The position numbers and the translations under genes were made by a program. From Rhodobacter sp. (GTDB lineage: Bacteria > Pseudomonadota > Alphaproteobacteria > Rhodobacterales > Rhodobacteraceae), in the NCBI GenBank assembly GCA_026708635.1, contig JAPOUP010000331.1:1-37772 (forward strand): a DNA stretch of 37,772 bases, read 5' to 3'. Shown in pieces: positions 6,876-15,051 of this stretch. A model generated the notes under the pieces. That model was not told where the DNA came from. It saw only the letters and a program-made list of their open reading frames with translations, and ran no database searches. Each line of letters begins with the position of its first letter. The first letter of the stretch is position 1.

Positions 6876-8120
6876 GTGAAACGCTATTCCGCATTTTCGA
6901 TAGTTCGCGAGGCATTGCGCGGCCACACCGGCTGGGAACCCGCATGGGCCTCGCCAGAGCCGCGGGCCAGGTATGACGTGGTGATTGTCGGGGCGGGCGG
7001 TCACGGGCTGGCGACCGCTTACTACCTGGGGAAGAATTTCGGGATTACGGATACCGCGGTTCTGGAGAAGGGCTGGCTGGGTGGAGGAAACACCGGGCGT
7101 AACACGACGATCATCCGGTCGAACTATCTGCAGGACGCGTCCGCGGCGATCTACGAAAAATCCCGTGGCCTTTACGAAACCCTGAGCCAGGAACTGAACT
7201 TCAACATCATGTTTAGTCCCCGGGGCGTGATGATGCTCGCGCAGACCAATCACGAGGTCCGGGGTTACAGGCGCACGGCTCACGCGAACGCGTTGCAGGG
7301 TGTGGAGACCGAATTCATCGGACCGGACCGGGTGAAGCGGATTTGTCCGATCATCAGCATCAGCGGTCCGCGGTATCCGGTGCTCGGTGCGCTATGGCAG
7401 CCGCGTGGCGGTACGGCCCGGCACGATGCCGTCGCCTGGGGCTACGCGCGCGCGTGTTCCGCAATGGGAATTCACGTCATCCAGAACTGTGAGGTAAACG
7501 GTATCCGCACCGAGGGAGGAAAGGTCACGGGAGTGACCACCACCCGCGGGAGCATTGACTGCTCCAGACTGGGAATTGTGGTTGCCGGACATTCGGGCCA
7601 TCTCGCGGCGATGGCCGGCTTCCGGCTACCCATAGAGTCGGTCGCGCTGCAGGCGCTTGTCACGGAACCGGTCAAGCCCTGTATGGACGTCGTGGTCATG
7701 GCCAACACCGTACATGGATACATGAGCCAGTCGGACAAGGGCGAACTGGTGATCGGCGGTGGTGCCGACGGCTTCAACAATTTCACCCAGCGAGGGTCAT
7801 TCCAGCATATTGAGGAAACGGTGCGGGCGCTGGTAGAGACGTTTCCGATCATCTCCCGACTCAAAATCCTGCGCCAGTGGGGTGGGGTTGTCGACATGAC
7901 GGGCGACCGCTCGCCGATCATATCCAAAACACCCGTGGAACGCTGTTTCGTCAACTGCGGCTGGGGCACCGGTGGTTTCAAGGCGATCCCGGGTTCGGGA
8001 TGGGCGATGGCTGAACTGATGGCGACGGGCGGGTCATCGCTCGCTGACGGATTCGGGCTGGGCCGGTTCCGCGAGGGTCGGTTCATCGACGAGAGCGTGG
8101 CGGCGGGAGTGGCGCATTGA
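6876..8120 (+). CDS. soxB: Sarcosine oxidase beta subunit (heterotetrameric)
   Basis: The beta subunit carries FAD and the covalent FMN where sarcosine is oxidised. From the GTG at 6876 the protein starts MKRYSAFSIVREALRGHTGW, as in the family, and has 414 residues, the usual size. ATGs at 6825 and 6843 are in frame but would add an atypical extension. The FAD-binding Rossmann motif VVIVGAGGHGLATAYYLGK lies at residues 35-53, followed by GNTGRNTTIIRSNY. The motif GGTARHDAVAW (His183) is the expected position of the FMN-linking histidine. The C-terminal WGTGGFKAIPGSG closes the flavin site. It is the first gene of soxBDAG. The next gene starts an unusually long 169 bp downstream. Confidence 0.9.
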   Translation: MKRYSAFSIVREALRGHTGWEPAWASPEPRARYDVVIVGAGGHGLATAYYLGKNFGITDTAVLEKGWLGGGNTGRNTTIIRSNYLQDASAAIYEKSRGLYETLSQELNFNIMFSPRGVMMLAQTNHEVRGYRRTAHANALQGVETEFIGPDRVKRICPIISISGPRYPVLGALWQPRGGTARHDAVAWGYARACSAMGIHVIQNCEVNGIRTEGGKVTGVTTTRGSIDCSRLGIVVAGHSGHLAAMAGFRLPIESVALQALVTEPVKPCMDVVVMANTVHGYMSQSDKGELVIGGGADGFNNFTQRGSFQHIEETVRALVETFPIISRLKILRQWGGVVDMTGDRSPIISKTPVERCFVNCGWGTGGFKAIPGSGWAMAELMATGGSSLADGFGLGRFREGRFIDESVAAGVAH

Positions 8121-8289
8121 TGCCGGGGCGACCCGTATCCGTGCGACGGGACCCCGGACGGCCCGTATGGCCGCTATCCGGCCTTGATGACCGCCGTCAT
8201 GGCTTGACGCCCGCGTGCCGCGGCGGTCTCGGGGCCATGGACTCCGCCGGGACCGTCGACGCGCATGCCGTAAATCCGGGAGAGCCCCG

Positions 8290-8619
8290 TTGCTGACGCT
8301 GCGATGCCCATACTGCGGAGTTCTCGCCGACGAGACCGAGCTTGAGCCGGGCGGAGAGGCGCATGTAAGGCGGAAAGCGTCCGATTGCGGTGACGGGGAG
8401 TTCGAAGCCTATCTGTTTCTCCGGGAGAACCCGCGCGGCGTGCATTTCGAGCGCTGGCGTCATGTTAATGGCTGCGGGAAATGGTTCCATGCGGCGCGTG
8501 ATACCGTGACGCTTGAAGTGTTCGGAACATATCCCGCGCAGACCGAGGGACCGCCCGGGGAAATCATGGAGACCATCGGGGCGAGAAGGCCCGGCTGGCG
8601 CTGGAGGGAATTCTCATGA
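8290..8619 (+). CDS. soxD: Sarcosine oxidase delta subunit
   Basis: The small zinc-binding delta subunit stabilises the heterotetramer. The 109-residue protein starts at TTG 8290 (MLTLRCPYCG), preceded by GGGAGA at a suitable distance. The longer in-frame start at 8215 adds sequence with no family resemblance. Predicted zinc ligands are Cys6 and Cys9 (CPYC) and His58 and Cys62 (RHVNGCGKWFH), matching the Cys-Cys-His-Cys site known for this subunit. The middle shows EAYLFLRENPRGVHFERWRH. The TGA stop overlaps the soxA start (ATGA). The only oddity is the long leader separating it from soxB. Confidence 0.9.
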   Translation: MLTLRCPYCGVLADETELEPGGEAHVRRKASDCGDGEFEAYLFLRENPRGVHFERWRHVNGCGKWFHAARDTVTLEVFGTYPAQTEGPPGEIMETIGARRPGWRWREFS

Positions 8620-11600
8620 GCGCCCGTCTGGCCTCCGGCGGCCGCCTTCTGGACCGTTCCCGCCCGCTGGGTTTCACCTTCAACGGTATGCGCATGCGCG
8701 GATTCGCGGGAGATACGCTCGCCTCCGCACTGCTGGCGAACGATCAGGTGCTGGTGGGGCGGTCGTTCAAATACCATCGGCCAAGGGGCATTGTCGCGAG
8801 CGGTCCGGAGGAACCGAACGCCCTGTTCGGAGTGGGCGAGGAAGGCCTGTTCAGGCCAAACCAGCGCGCCACGGCTCAGGAGCTTTTCGATGGGTTGCGG
8901 GCCGTGAGCCAGAACCACTGGCCGAGCCTGGAGTACGATGTAGGCGCGCTAAGCGACCTGGCCTCGAGTCTCCTACCGGCGGGATTCTATTACAAGACGT
9001 TCATTCATCCACGTATGGCGTGGAAGCATGTCTTCGAACCTTTCATCCGGCGCGCGGCGGGTCTTGGGAAGGCACCCAAGGATCATGATCCCGATACCTA
9101 CGAACACTTCCATGTCCATGTCGACGTATTGGTGGTCGGTGGCGGAATCGCGGGTCTTGCCGCCGCGCGACAGGCTGGAGCGGCCGGTGCGAGGGTCCTT
9201 CTGCTCGAGCGGTCACCCCACTGGGGTGGCCGAACCGTGGTTGACGGTGCCGTTGTGGACGGGATGCCCGTGGAACGATGGGTTTCGCGGACCCTCGCCG
9301 AACTTGCCGGAATGGACAATGTCCGGATGCGCGCGCGGTGCGTGGCCGCCGGAGTCTACGATCATGGCTACGTAATCGGCTGCGAGAGCTCGGTCGACGG
9401 TGGCCTTGCGGACGGCGCGCCCCGCCAGAGGCTCTGGCGGATCCGGGCGAAGCAGGTGGTGACGGCCACGGGCGCCATTGAACGGCCGCTTTCTTTCGCC
9501 TGCAACGACGTTCCCGGTGTGATGTTGGCCAGCGCCGTCCGTGATTATGTGGTGAACTGGGGTGTTTCGCCGGGTGACCGGACGGTGGTGGTAACGAACA
9601 ATGACGACGCCTATCGCACCGCGATCACGCTCAAGGAGGCGGGACTCGAGGTTCCGGCGGTAATTGACGCCCGGCCGCAGGCATTGGGACCGCTGGCCGA
9701 ACGGGCACGGGATCTGGGAATCCGGATCGAATGTGGCAAAGCGGTGGCCACCGTGAACGGCCGCGGCCGGGTCAATGGTGTGGGCATCGCCGTTCAGGCG
9801 GGCGAGGGTGCGGTGATTGACGAGCTGGCCTGCGACGCGGTCGCCATGTCGGGTGGGTGGTCGCCCGCGGTGCATCTATGGTCGCACTGTGGTGGGGGAC
9901 TTATGTGGGATGGGATCAACGCCTATTTCCGACCCGATCCGACCCGTCCCCCGGTGGGTGCGGGGGGAGAGGGGTTCGTGCGGGCGGCGGGGTCCGCGAA
10001 CGGCGCGGTGACGTTGGCCGAGACGCTGGCGGATGCCGATTCCCAAGGTAGGGCGGCCGCGCTGGCCGTCGGTCACGATGTGAGCGCGACGACCGCACCC
10101 GAGGCCGCTGACGAAGAGGTCCAGCCGATGTTGCCGGTTTGGTTGATGCCACAGGGAGCGGGCCGAAAGCTTCGGCGGAAAATATGGCTTGACTACCAGA
10201 ATGACGTAAAGGTCTCCGATGTCCAGCTGGCTGTCAGGGAAGGTTATGAATCGGTTGAGCACGTCAAGCGCTACACCACGCTTGGAATGGCGACGGATCA
10301 GGGCAAGCTTAGTAACATAAACGGATTGGGGGTGATTTCCGGTGAGTTGGGCGTTGAGATTCCCAAGGCGGGAACGACAACGTTCCGTCCGCCGTTCGTC
10401 CCTATTTCGCTGGGCGCGGTCGCCGGAGAGGCGCGGGGCGGTCTTTTCCAGCCGGTTCGCCGCACTCCCATGCATGATTGGCATGAGGCAAATGGAGCCT
10501 TCTGGGAGCCGGTGGGGCGTTGGCGACGCCCGTATTGCTACCGGCGTGGCGGTGAGGATATCGACGGGGCCGTACGGCGGGAGGTTACCAACACCCGGAA
10601 AAGACTCGGTCTGTTCGATGCCTCCACACTCGGAAAGATACTGGTCAGGGGTCCGGCCGCGGGCAGGTTCCTCGATATGATGTACACGGGCATGATATCG
10701 ACGCTGCCGCCCGGTCGCTGTCGCTATGGACTGATGTGTGACGAGAACGGATTCCTGATCGATGACGGTGTGGTCGCGCGGCTCGGCGAGCATGAGTTTC
10801 TCTGTCACACCACGTCCGGCGGCGCCGACCGGATTCATGCGCATATGGAGGAATGGTTGCAGACGGAGTGGTGGGACTGGAGGGTCTACACCCTGAACCT
10901 GACCGAGCAGTTCGCCCAGATCGCTGTCGTTGGCCCGAACGCCCGTGAGACGCTCGAACATATGGGTGGCATGGATCTAAGCTCCGATGCGTTGCCGTTC
11001 ATGTCCTGGGCGGATGGTTCGATCGGAGGCTTTGGCGTCCGTGTCTTCAGCGTTAGTTTCTCCGGCGAGACCTCATTCGAGATCGCGGTGCGCGCGACTC
11101 AGGGCAATGGGTTCTGGGAGGCCGTGGTGGAGGCTGGAAACGGGTTTGGTGCGATGCCATACGGAACCGAGGCCCTGCATGTCATGCGGGCCGAGAAAGG
11201 GTTTATCATGATCGGCGATGAGACCGATGGAACCGTCATTCCCCAGGATCTCGGACTTCATTGGGCCATTTCGAGGAAAAAGTCCGATTACCTTGGCAAG
11301 CGGGCTCACGAGCGTGTGGGCATGACCGATCCGGACCGATGGAAACTTGTCGGGCTTCAGACGCTCGACGGCTCGGTTCTTCCCGACGGAGCGTATGCCG
11401 TCGCGAACGGAAAAAACGTAAATGGACAGCGTAATGTTCAGGGTAGGGTAACCTCCAGCTATTTCTCGCCGACGCTCGGCAGGGGAATCGCCCTTGGGTT
11501 GGTGAAGCGAGGCCCCGAGCGCACCGGCGAGGTGCTGGAGTTTCCGTGCAGCGACGGCTTGATCCGCAGGGCTCGCGTCGTGAGCCCGGCATTCCTGGAC

Positions 11601-11627
11601 GCTGGAGGGTCGGAAGGTGAGGCCTGA
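8616..11627 (+). CDS. soxA: Sarcosine oxidase alpha subunit
   Basis: At 1003 residues this is a full-length alpha subunit. It binds NAD+ in its N-terminal half and tetrahydrofolate in its C-terminal half, and passes the methyl carbon of sarcosine on to make 5,10-methylene-THF. The N-terminus has the family start GFTFNGMRMRGFAGDTLASALL and SFKYHRPRGI. A dinucleotide-binding motif VVGGGIAGLAAA is at about residues 172-183, and a second nucleotide domain begins near 320. From about residue 610 it resembles the glycine-cleavage T protein (RRTPMHDWHEANGAFWEPVGRW, then RLGLFDASTLGKILVRGP and MRAEKGFIMIGDETDG). It is coupled to soxD (ATGA) and overlaps soxG by 11 bases. Confidence 0.94.
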   Translation: MSARLASGGRLLDRSRPLGFTFNGMRMRGFAGDTLASALLANDQVLVGRSFKYHRPRGIVASGPEEPNALFGVGEEGLFRPNQRATAQELFDGLRAVSQNHWPSLEYDVGALSDLASSLLPAGFYYKTFIHPRMAWKHVFEPFIRRAAGLGKAPKDHDPDTYEHFHVHVDVLVVGGGIAGLAAARQAGAAGARVLLLERSPHWGGRTVVDGAVVDGMPVERWVSRTLAELAGMDNVRMRARCVAAGVYDHGYVIGCESSVDGGLADGAPRQRLWRIRAKQVVTATGAIERPLSFACNDVPGVMLASAVRDYVVNWGVSPGDRTVVVTNNDDAYRTAITLKEAGLEVPAVIDARPQALGPLAERARDLGIRIECGKAVATVNGRGRVNGVGIAVQAGEGAVIDELACDAVAMSGGWSPAVHLWSHCGGGLMWDGINAYFRPDPTRPPVGAGGEGFVRAAGSANGAVTLAETLADADSQGRAAALAVGHDVSATTAPEAADEEVQPMLPVWLMPQGAGRKLRRKIWLDYQNDVKVSDVQLAVREGYESVEHVKRYTTLGMATDQGKLSNINGLGVISGELGVEIPKAGTTTFRPPFVPISLGAVAGEARGGLFQPVRRTPMHDWHEANGAFWEPVGRWRRPYCYRRGGEDIDGAVRREVTNTRKRLGLFDASTLGKILVRGPAAGRFLDMMYTGMISTLPPGRCRYGLMCDENGFLIDDGVVARLGEHEFLCHTTSGGADRIHAHMEEWLQTEWWDWRVYTLNLTEQFAQIAVVGPNARETLEHMGGMDLSSDALPFMSWADGSIGGFGVRVFSVSFSGETSFEIAVRATQGNGFWEAVVEAGNGFGAMPYGTEALHVMRAEKGFIMIGDETDGTVIPQDLGLHWAISRKKSDYLGKRAHERVGMTDPDRWKLVGLQTLDGSVLPDGAYAVANGKNVNGQRNVQGRVTSSYFSPTLGRGIALGLVKRGPERTGEVLEFPCSDGLIRRARVVSPAFLDAGGSEGEA

Positions 11628-12168
11628 CGCTGAGGGGGCGTCCGGGACCGTGACGGTCGAGACGGCGGGTCCGCACGGGATGGTGACGGTGCGTGGCGAT
11701 CTCACCTCTTCCACCCTTGGAGAAGTCGTCAGCGAAATTACGGGCATCGCGGTTCCGGGACGGGGCGAGGCGCGATTCGAAGATGCCTACGGTATCCTGT
11801 GGATGGCGCCAGACGAGCTTCTGGTCTTCTGTCCGTATGGTGAGGTGGCTGAGTCGGTGACGAAAATGGAGGCTGGTCTGGAAGGACTGCATGTACTTGT
11901 GGCGGATGTCTCCGACGCAAGAAGTGTGTTCACGGTTTCCGGAGCCGGCATTCGTGATGTCCTGGCGAAGCTGACCCCAGCTGATGTTTCGCCTGAAGAG
12001 TTCGGTATCGGCATGGTTCGCCGCTCGCGTCTGGCCCAGATTCCGGCGGCGTTCTGGTTGCGCGATGGCGCGACCGTCACCGTCATCTGCTTTAGATCCG
12101 TAGCGGGTTACGCGCTGGATCTGCTGTCGACGGCCGCCACACCGGGCAGCGAGGTGAGGTATTTCTGA
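11617..12168 (+). CDS. soxG: Sarcosine oxidase gamma subunit
   Basis: The gamma subunit completes the alpha-beta-gamma-delta complex and contacts the alpha folate domain. The 183-residue protein has the typical low-motif fold. Recognisable features are the WMAPDELLVFCP strand, VADVSDARSVFTVSG, LAKLTPADVSPEEFG, and a terminal region with FRSVAGYALDLL. It starts at GTG 11617 inside the end of soxA, an 11-base overlap. Its assignment relies mainly on operon position plus these segments. No folate-metabolism gene follows it; the next 544 bp are non-coding. Confidence 0.85.
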   Translation: MRPDAEGASGTVTVETAGPHGMVTVRGDLTSSTLGEVVSEITGIAVPGRGEARFEDAYGILWMAPDELLVFCPYGEVAESVTKMEAGLEGLHVLVADVSDARSVFTVSGAGIRDVLAKLTPADVSPEEFGIGMVRRSRLAQIPAAFWLRDGATVTVICFRSVAGYALDLLSTAATPGSEVRYF

Positions 12169-12712
12169 GAACCGCTATGGGTGCCTTCGAGGAGGGTTTC
12201 GAGGCGCGCCGTCCCCAAGCAGCCGGCCAACCGGGTCGCTCGCCTCTGGCTAGGGCGATGGAGCCCCGGGGACCTCCACGGGTCGCCCGGATTTACCCCA
12301 CCGCCGCACCCGCCTTGGCGTTCATTATCCCATGGTCCCGGGTGCGGCTCCGGTATGGCGTAGCGTGGTTTCCGCAGTATGCTGGGATCAAGGACTTTTC
12401 TGAAGCTGTATCCGCGGATTGGAGCCGGTCCGGACGAGGCCGAGAAACCGTGCGGCGCGAGCCGCGGCTTTCCGCGAGCGCAGTCTCGGCCGACGTTTCC
12501 GGCCCTGAGTTCCCGCACCGGCACCCGGAATGCGCCAAAGGCCGGACGGTCACGCGTGTCGTCCTCGCCGCGTGAAAGCGAACCATGCGGGAATCGTACC
12601 CGGAGATGCATGGTTCTGGCCTACTTGACAGCCATGCGCCATAGCATAGGATCAGAGCCTTATACGCGGCCCGGGAAAGATGCCCGCGCGTCCAGTTTGG
12701 AGAGGCTTTCAA
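12169..12712. other. Non-coding interval after soxG
   Basis: No convincing gene is present in these 544 bases. Open frames exist on both strands but are rich in Arg, Pro and Ser, lack family motifs and overlap one another. The far right end contains the promoter of the next gene (12625-12652) and its Shine-Dalgarno GGAGAGG (12699-12705). No clear terminator with a U tract was seen after soxG. Confidence 0.5.
12625..12652 (+). promoter_or_regulatory. Sigma-70-like promoter upstream of the alpha-CTD/sigma-4 hybrid gene
   Basis: A perfect TTGACA -35 element lies at 12625-12630. After a 16-bp spacer comes TAGGAT at 12647-12652, which matches four of six positions of TATAAT. Transcription would begin near 12660, about 50 bases before the proposed TTG start at 12713. 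This is a sequence match only. Confidence 0.45.
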
Positions 12713-14137
12713 TTGCCCAAGCATGAATTCCCATGGTCCAAAGGCAACGAAGCGCTGCTGGCCACCCTCGAGGAAATCGAACTTCCCGAACGCTTGGTCA
12801 TGGTAATGAAACGGGAAAACGTCCGTCTTGTCGGCGAATTTGTCCAGTTGACCCAACCCGAGATCCTCCAGAGGCGGGGCCTTGGAGCGAAATCACTTCA
12901 GGTAGCGGTCGGCATTCTTTCCGGGCTCGGGTTTTCCACGGGAATGGCGCTGGATGGATGGTCCACCGAGCGCGCCCTTGAGGCGCGACGGAAAATGGGG
13001 CGGCAACTCCAGACGCGGCTTTTCGGGCTGGTCCGGCCCGAGTGGAGCGAGCATCGGTCGCTCGAGAGCGAGCTTCTCGCCCTTCTGCTTGAGGCCACGC
13101 ATGAAAGAAACGCCGAAATGCTGTCCCTGCTGTATGGCTTCAACGAGCATGGCCCGCGGACCCTCGAAAGCACAGGGCGGCGGTATGGCCTTACGAGGGA
13201 AAGGGTTCGCCAGATCGCGGCAAAGGTCGAGAGCAGGCTGGCGTCGGTCTGGCGCCCGACAAGACACCTATTCATTGCCCGCGACCTGATTAATTCCGAT
13301 CTGGCGCGGCCATTCAGCGCGGCGGAATTCTCTGAGGCGGCCAGGAAGGCCGGCATCACCGAAATCGCTTTCCACGTGGGAGGTGCCATCAGGGCAATTG
13401 AACTGGTTGGTGAGCCGAGCGCCATCGAGAGCTTCAGGGTCGGTGGTACCATGCTGTATGGTGACCGCTCCGATAGACGATTCCTCGAGACCGTCCTGAA
13501 CCAGGTCAGGAAGGACACAACGGCGCGGGGCTGCGTCGAAATCGGACGTTTGGCGCAACTGCTGGGCTCGGTGGACGCGAAACCGGATGAGATTCGCAGA
13601 CTGCTGTCGGGTTTCGACGAAATCGCCTGGCTCGATGAGCAGAAGACGTGGCTGATGTCCACGGCGGTATCCCGAAACAGGCTGGTCAACGTCACGAGCG
13701 GGATATTGTCCGCGCTTACCTCGCTTGACATCAAATCCTTGCACGCATCGCTTCAGCGCCCGAGACGGATCAAGCTCGTTCCGCCGCAATCGGTTCTCGC
13801 GGCCTTTCTTGAGGTCAACGGGATCGCCAGGGTGAAGGATGGCCGCGCACATGTTCTCGCGGATGCCACGGAGAGGGAGCTCGGCCTGAACGACAAGGCA
13901 TTCATCAAGGCCCTGAGGGAGCTCGGTAGCCCGGTGGCCCGGGAGGAACTGGAGGAATACTGTGTTGAGCGGCTTGGGGTGAACGTCAGGAGTTTCTACG
14001 TCAACCTGAGTTATTCGCCACTTGTCGTCAAGGTCGCGCCGGGCGTGTTCTCCCTGCTCGGGGAGCCCGTGGATCCGGAGCGGGTGGAGCGGCTGAGATC
14101 GCGGGCCGGCAGAGACCGGAACGGAAATTCCGAATGA
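12713..14137 (+). CDS. RNA polymerase alpha-CTD-like / sigma-70 region 4 hybrid DNA-binding protein
   Basis: The 474-residue protein combines two transcription modules. Residues 15-83 align with the RNA polymerase alpha C-terminal domain: EIELPERLVMVMKRENVRLV, then GEFVQLTQPEILQ, GLGAKSLQ and the terminal GMALDGW, equivalent to GMRLENW in E. coli alpha. Residues 135-182 align with sigma-70 region 4.2: LLYGFNEHGPRTLES, YGLTRERVRQIAAK, then ESRL. No sigma region 2 (core binding, promoter melting) is visible. The remaining 290 residues are helical and may hold further winged-helix domains, but I recognise none with confidence. TTG 12713 is chosen because GGAGAGG (12699-12705) sits seven bases upstream; an ATG at 12680 adds 11 residues but lacks a well-spaced site. 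It stands alone, between sox genes and sodB, in the same direction. It likely binds DNA at promoters; the true function is unknown. Confidence 0.75.
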   Translation: MPKHEFPWSKGNEALLATLEEIELPERLVMVMKRENVRLVGEFVQLTQPEILQRRGLGAKSLQVAVGILSGLGFSTGMALDGWSTERALEARRKMGRQLQTRLFGLVRPEWSEHRSLESELLALLLEATHERNAEMLSLLYGFNEHGPRTLESTGRRYGLTRERVRQIAAKVESRLASVWRPTRHLFIARDLINSDLARPFSAAEFSEAARKAGITEIAFHVGGAIRAIELVGEPSAIESFRVGGTMLYGDRSDRRFLETVLNQVRKDTTARGCVEIGRLAQLLGSVDAKPDEIRRLLSGFDEIAWLDEQKTWLMSTAVSRNRLVNVTSGILSALTSLDIKSLHASLQRPRRIKLVPPQSVLAAFLEVNGIARVKDGRAHVLADATERELGLNDKAFIKALRELGSPVAREELEEYCVERLGVNVRSFYVNLSYSPLVVKVAPGVFSLLGEPVDPERVERLRSRAGRDRNGNSE

Positions 14138-14260
14138 AGGATTCGTCCCATTCCGTCGGTTGGCGCCATTTCGGCGCGTCCGGCCAGAGCGGCTTGACTG
14201 TGGGGGCGGTTCCGAAGCAAATGCGGCGGCAGTAAACAACCCAGGAAAGAGAGAATCCCT

Positions 14261-14860
14261 ATGGCATTTGAACTACCCGATCTTCCGTACGCACACGACG
14301 CTCTGGCCGACATTGGAATGTGTCGGGAGACGCTGGAGTACCATCATGACCTCCACCACAAGGCTTATGTCGATAACGGAAACAAACTGGTTTCCGGAAC
14401 GGAATGGGCCGGTAAAGGCCTGGAGGAAATCGTTGTGGGAACCTATCAGGCGGATGCGGTTGCGCAGAACGGTATTTTCAACAACATCAGCCAGCTATGG
14501 AACCACAATCAGTTCTGGGAGATGATGGGACCCGGCCAATCCTCCATGCCGTCCGAGCTTGAATCCGCCCTCAAGGAAAGTTTCGGTTCGGTGGAGACCT
14601 TCAAGGAGCGTTTCGTCGCCGCGGGTGTCGGCCAGTTCGGCTCGGGATGGTGCTGGCTCGTCTCCGACACGGACGGTGCGCTCAAGGTGACGAAGACGGA
14701 GAACGGCGTCAATCCGTTGTGTTTCGGCCAGACCGCACTACTCGGATGCGACGTGTGGGAGCATTCCTACTACATTGATTTCCGTAACAGGCGTCCGGCC
14801 TATCTCGAGAACTTTCTTGAAAATCTCGTGAATTGGGAGAACGTGGCCTCCAGGCTCTGA
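14261..14860 (+). CDS. sodB: Superoxide dismutase, Fe type
   Basis: It dismutates superoxide to oxygen and hydrogen peroxide in the cytoplasm. The 199-residue protein has the expected metal ligands: His28 in LEYHHDLHHKAYVDN, a His in QLWNHNQFW, and Asp and His in CDVWEHSYYIDFRNRR. It also has the family motif QFGSGWCWLV. The spacing and the FNNISQLWNHNQFW segment favour the iron-binding subgroup, but metal preference is not decided by sequence alone. The ATG at 14261 is preceded by GGAAAGAGAG. A TTGACT element at 14194-14199 may be its -35 box, though the matching -10 is poor. It is 123 bp downstream of the hybrid regulator gene. Confidence 0.93.
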   Translation: MAFELPDLPYAHDALADIGMCRETLEYHHDLHHKAYVDNGNKLVSGTEWAGKGLEEIVVGTYQADAVAQNGIFNNISQLWNHNQFWEMMGPGQSSMPSELESALKESFGSVETFKERFVAAGVGQFGSGWCWLVSDTDGALKVTKTENGVNPLCFGQTALLGCDVWEHSYYIDFRNRRPAYLENFLENLVNWENVASRL

Positions 14861-14885
14861 TCCTGATGAAGGGGTGAGGCGGGAA

Positions 14886-14907
14886 GCGCCGCTTCTTGAG
14901 GTGGCGC
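14886..14907 (+). terminator. Possible terminator hairpin after sodB
   Basis: GCGCCGC (14886-14892) pairs with GTGGCGC (14901-14907), seven pairs including one G-T, around an eight-base loop 26 bases after the sodB stop. There is no U tract after it, so intrinsic termination is uncertain. Confidence 0.35.
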
Positions 14908-15051
14908 GTTCCGTGACGTAAGCCAACGTGTCTCCATGGCTATCTGGCGTTGACCCCGTCAGATCGGTTCCCGGCCCTCGGGGTGTTTGCCGTACGATGA
15001 TCGCCATTCTGTCAGACCCGTCCGGTTGAGGTTGCAGACCGGGGCCGGACC

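Noticed and set aside
9876-10961. 361-codon minus-strand frame inside soxA
   Set aside because: Fully antisense to the conserved SoxA protein; no motifs.
12177-12575. 132-codon frame after soxG
   Set aside because: Overlaps equally long frames on the other strand, Arg/Pro-rich, no motif; treated as non-coding.
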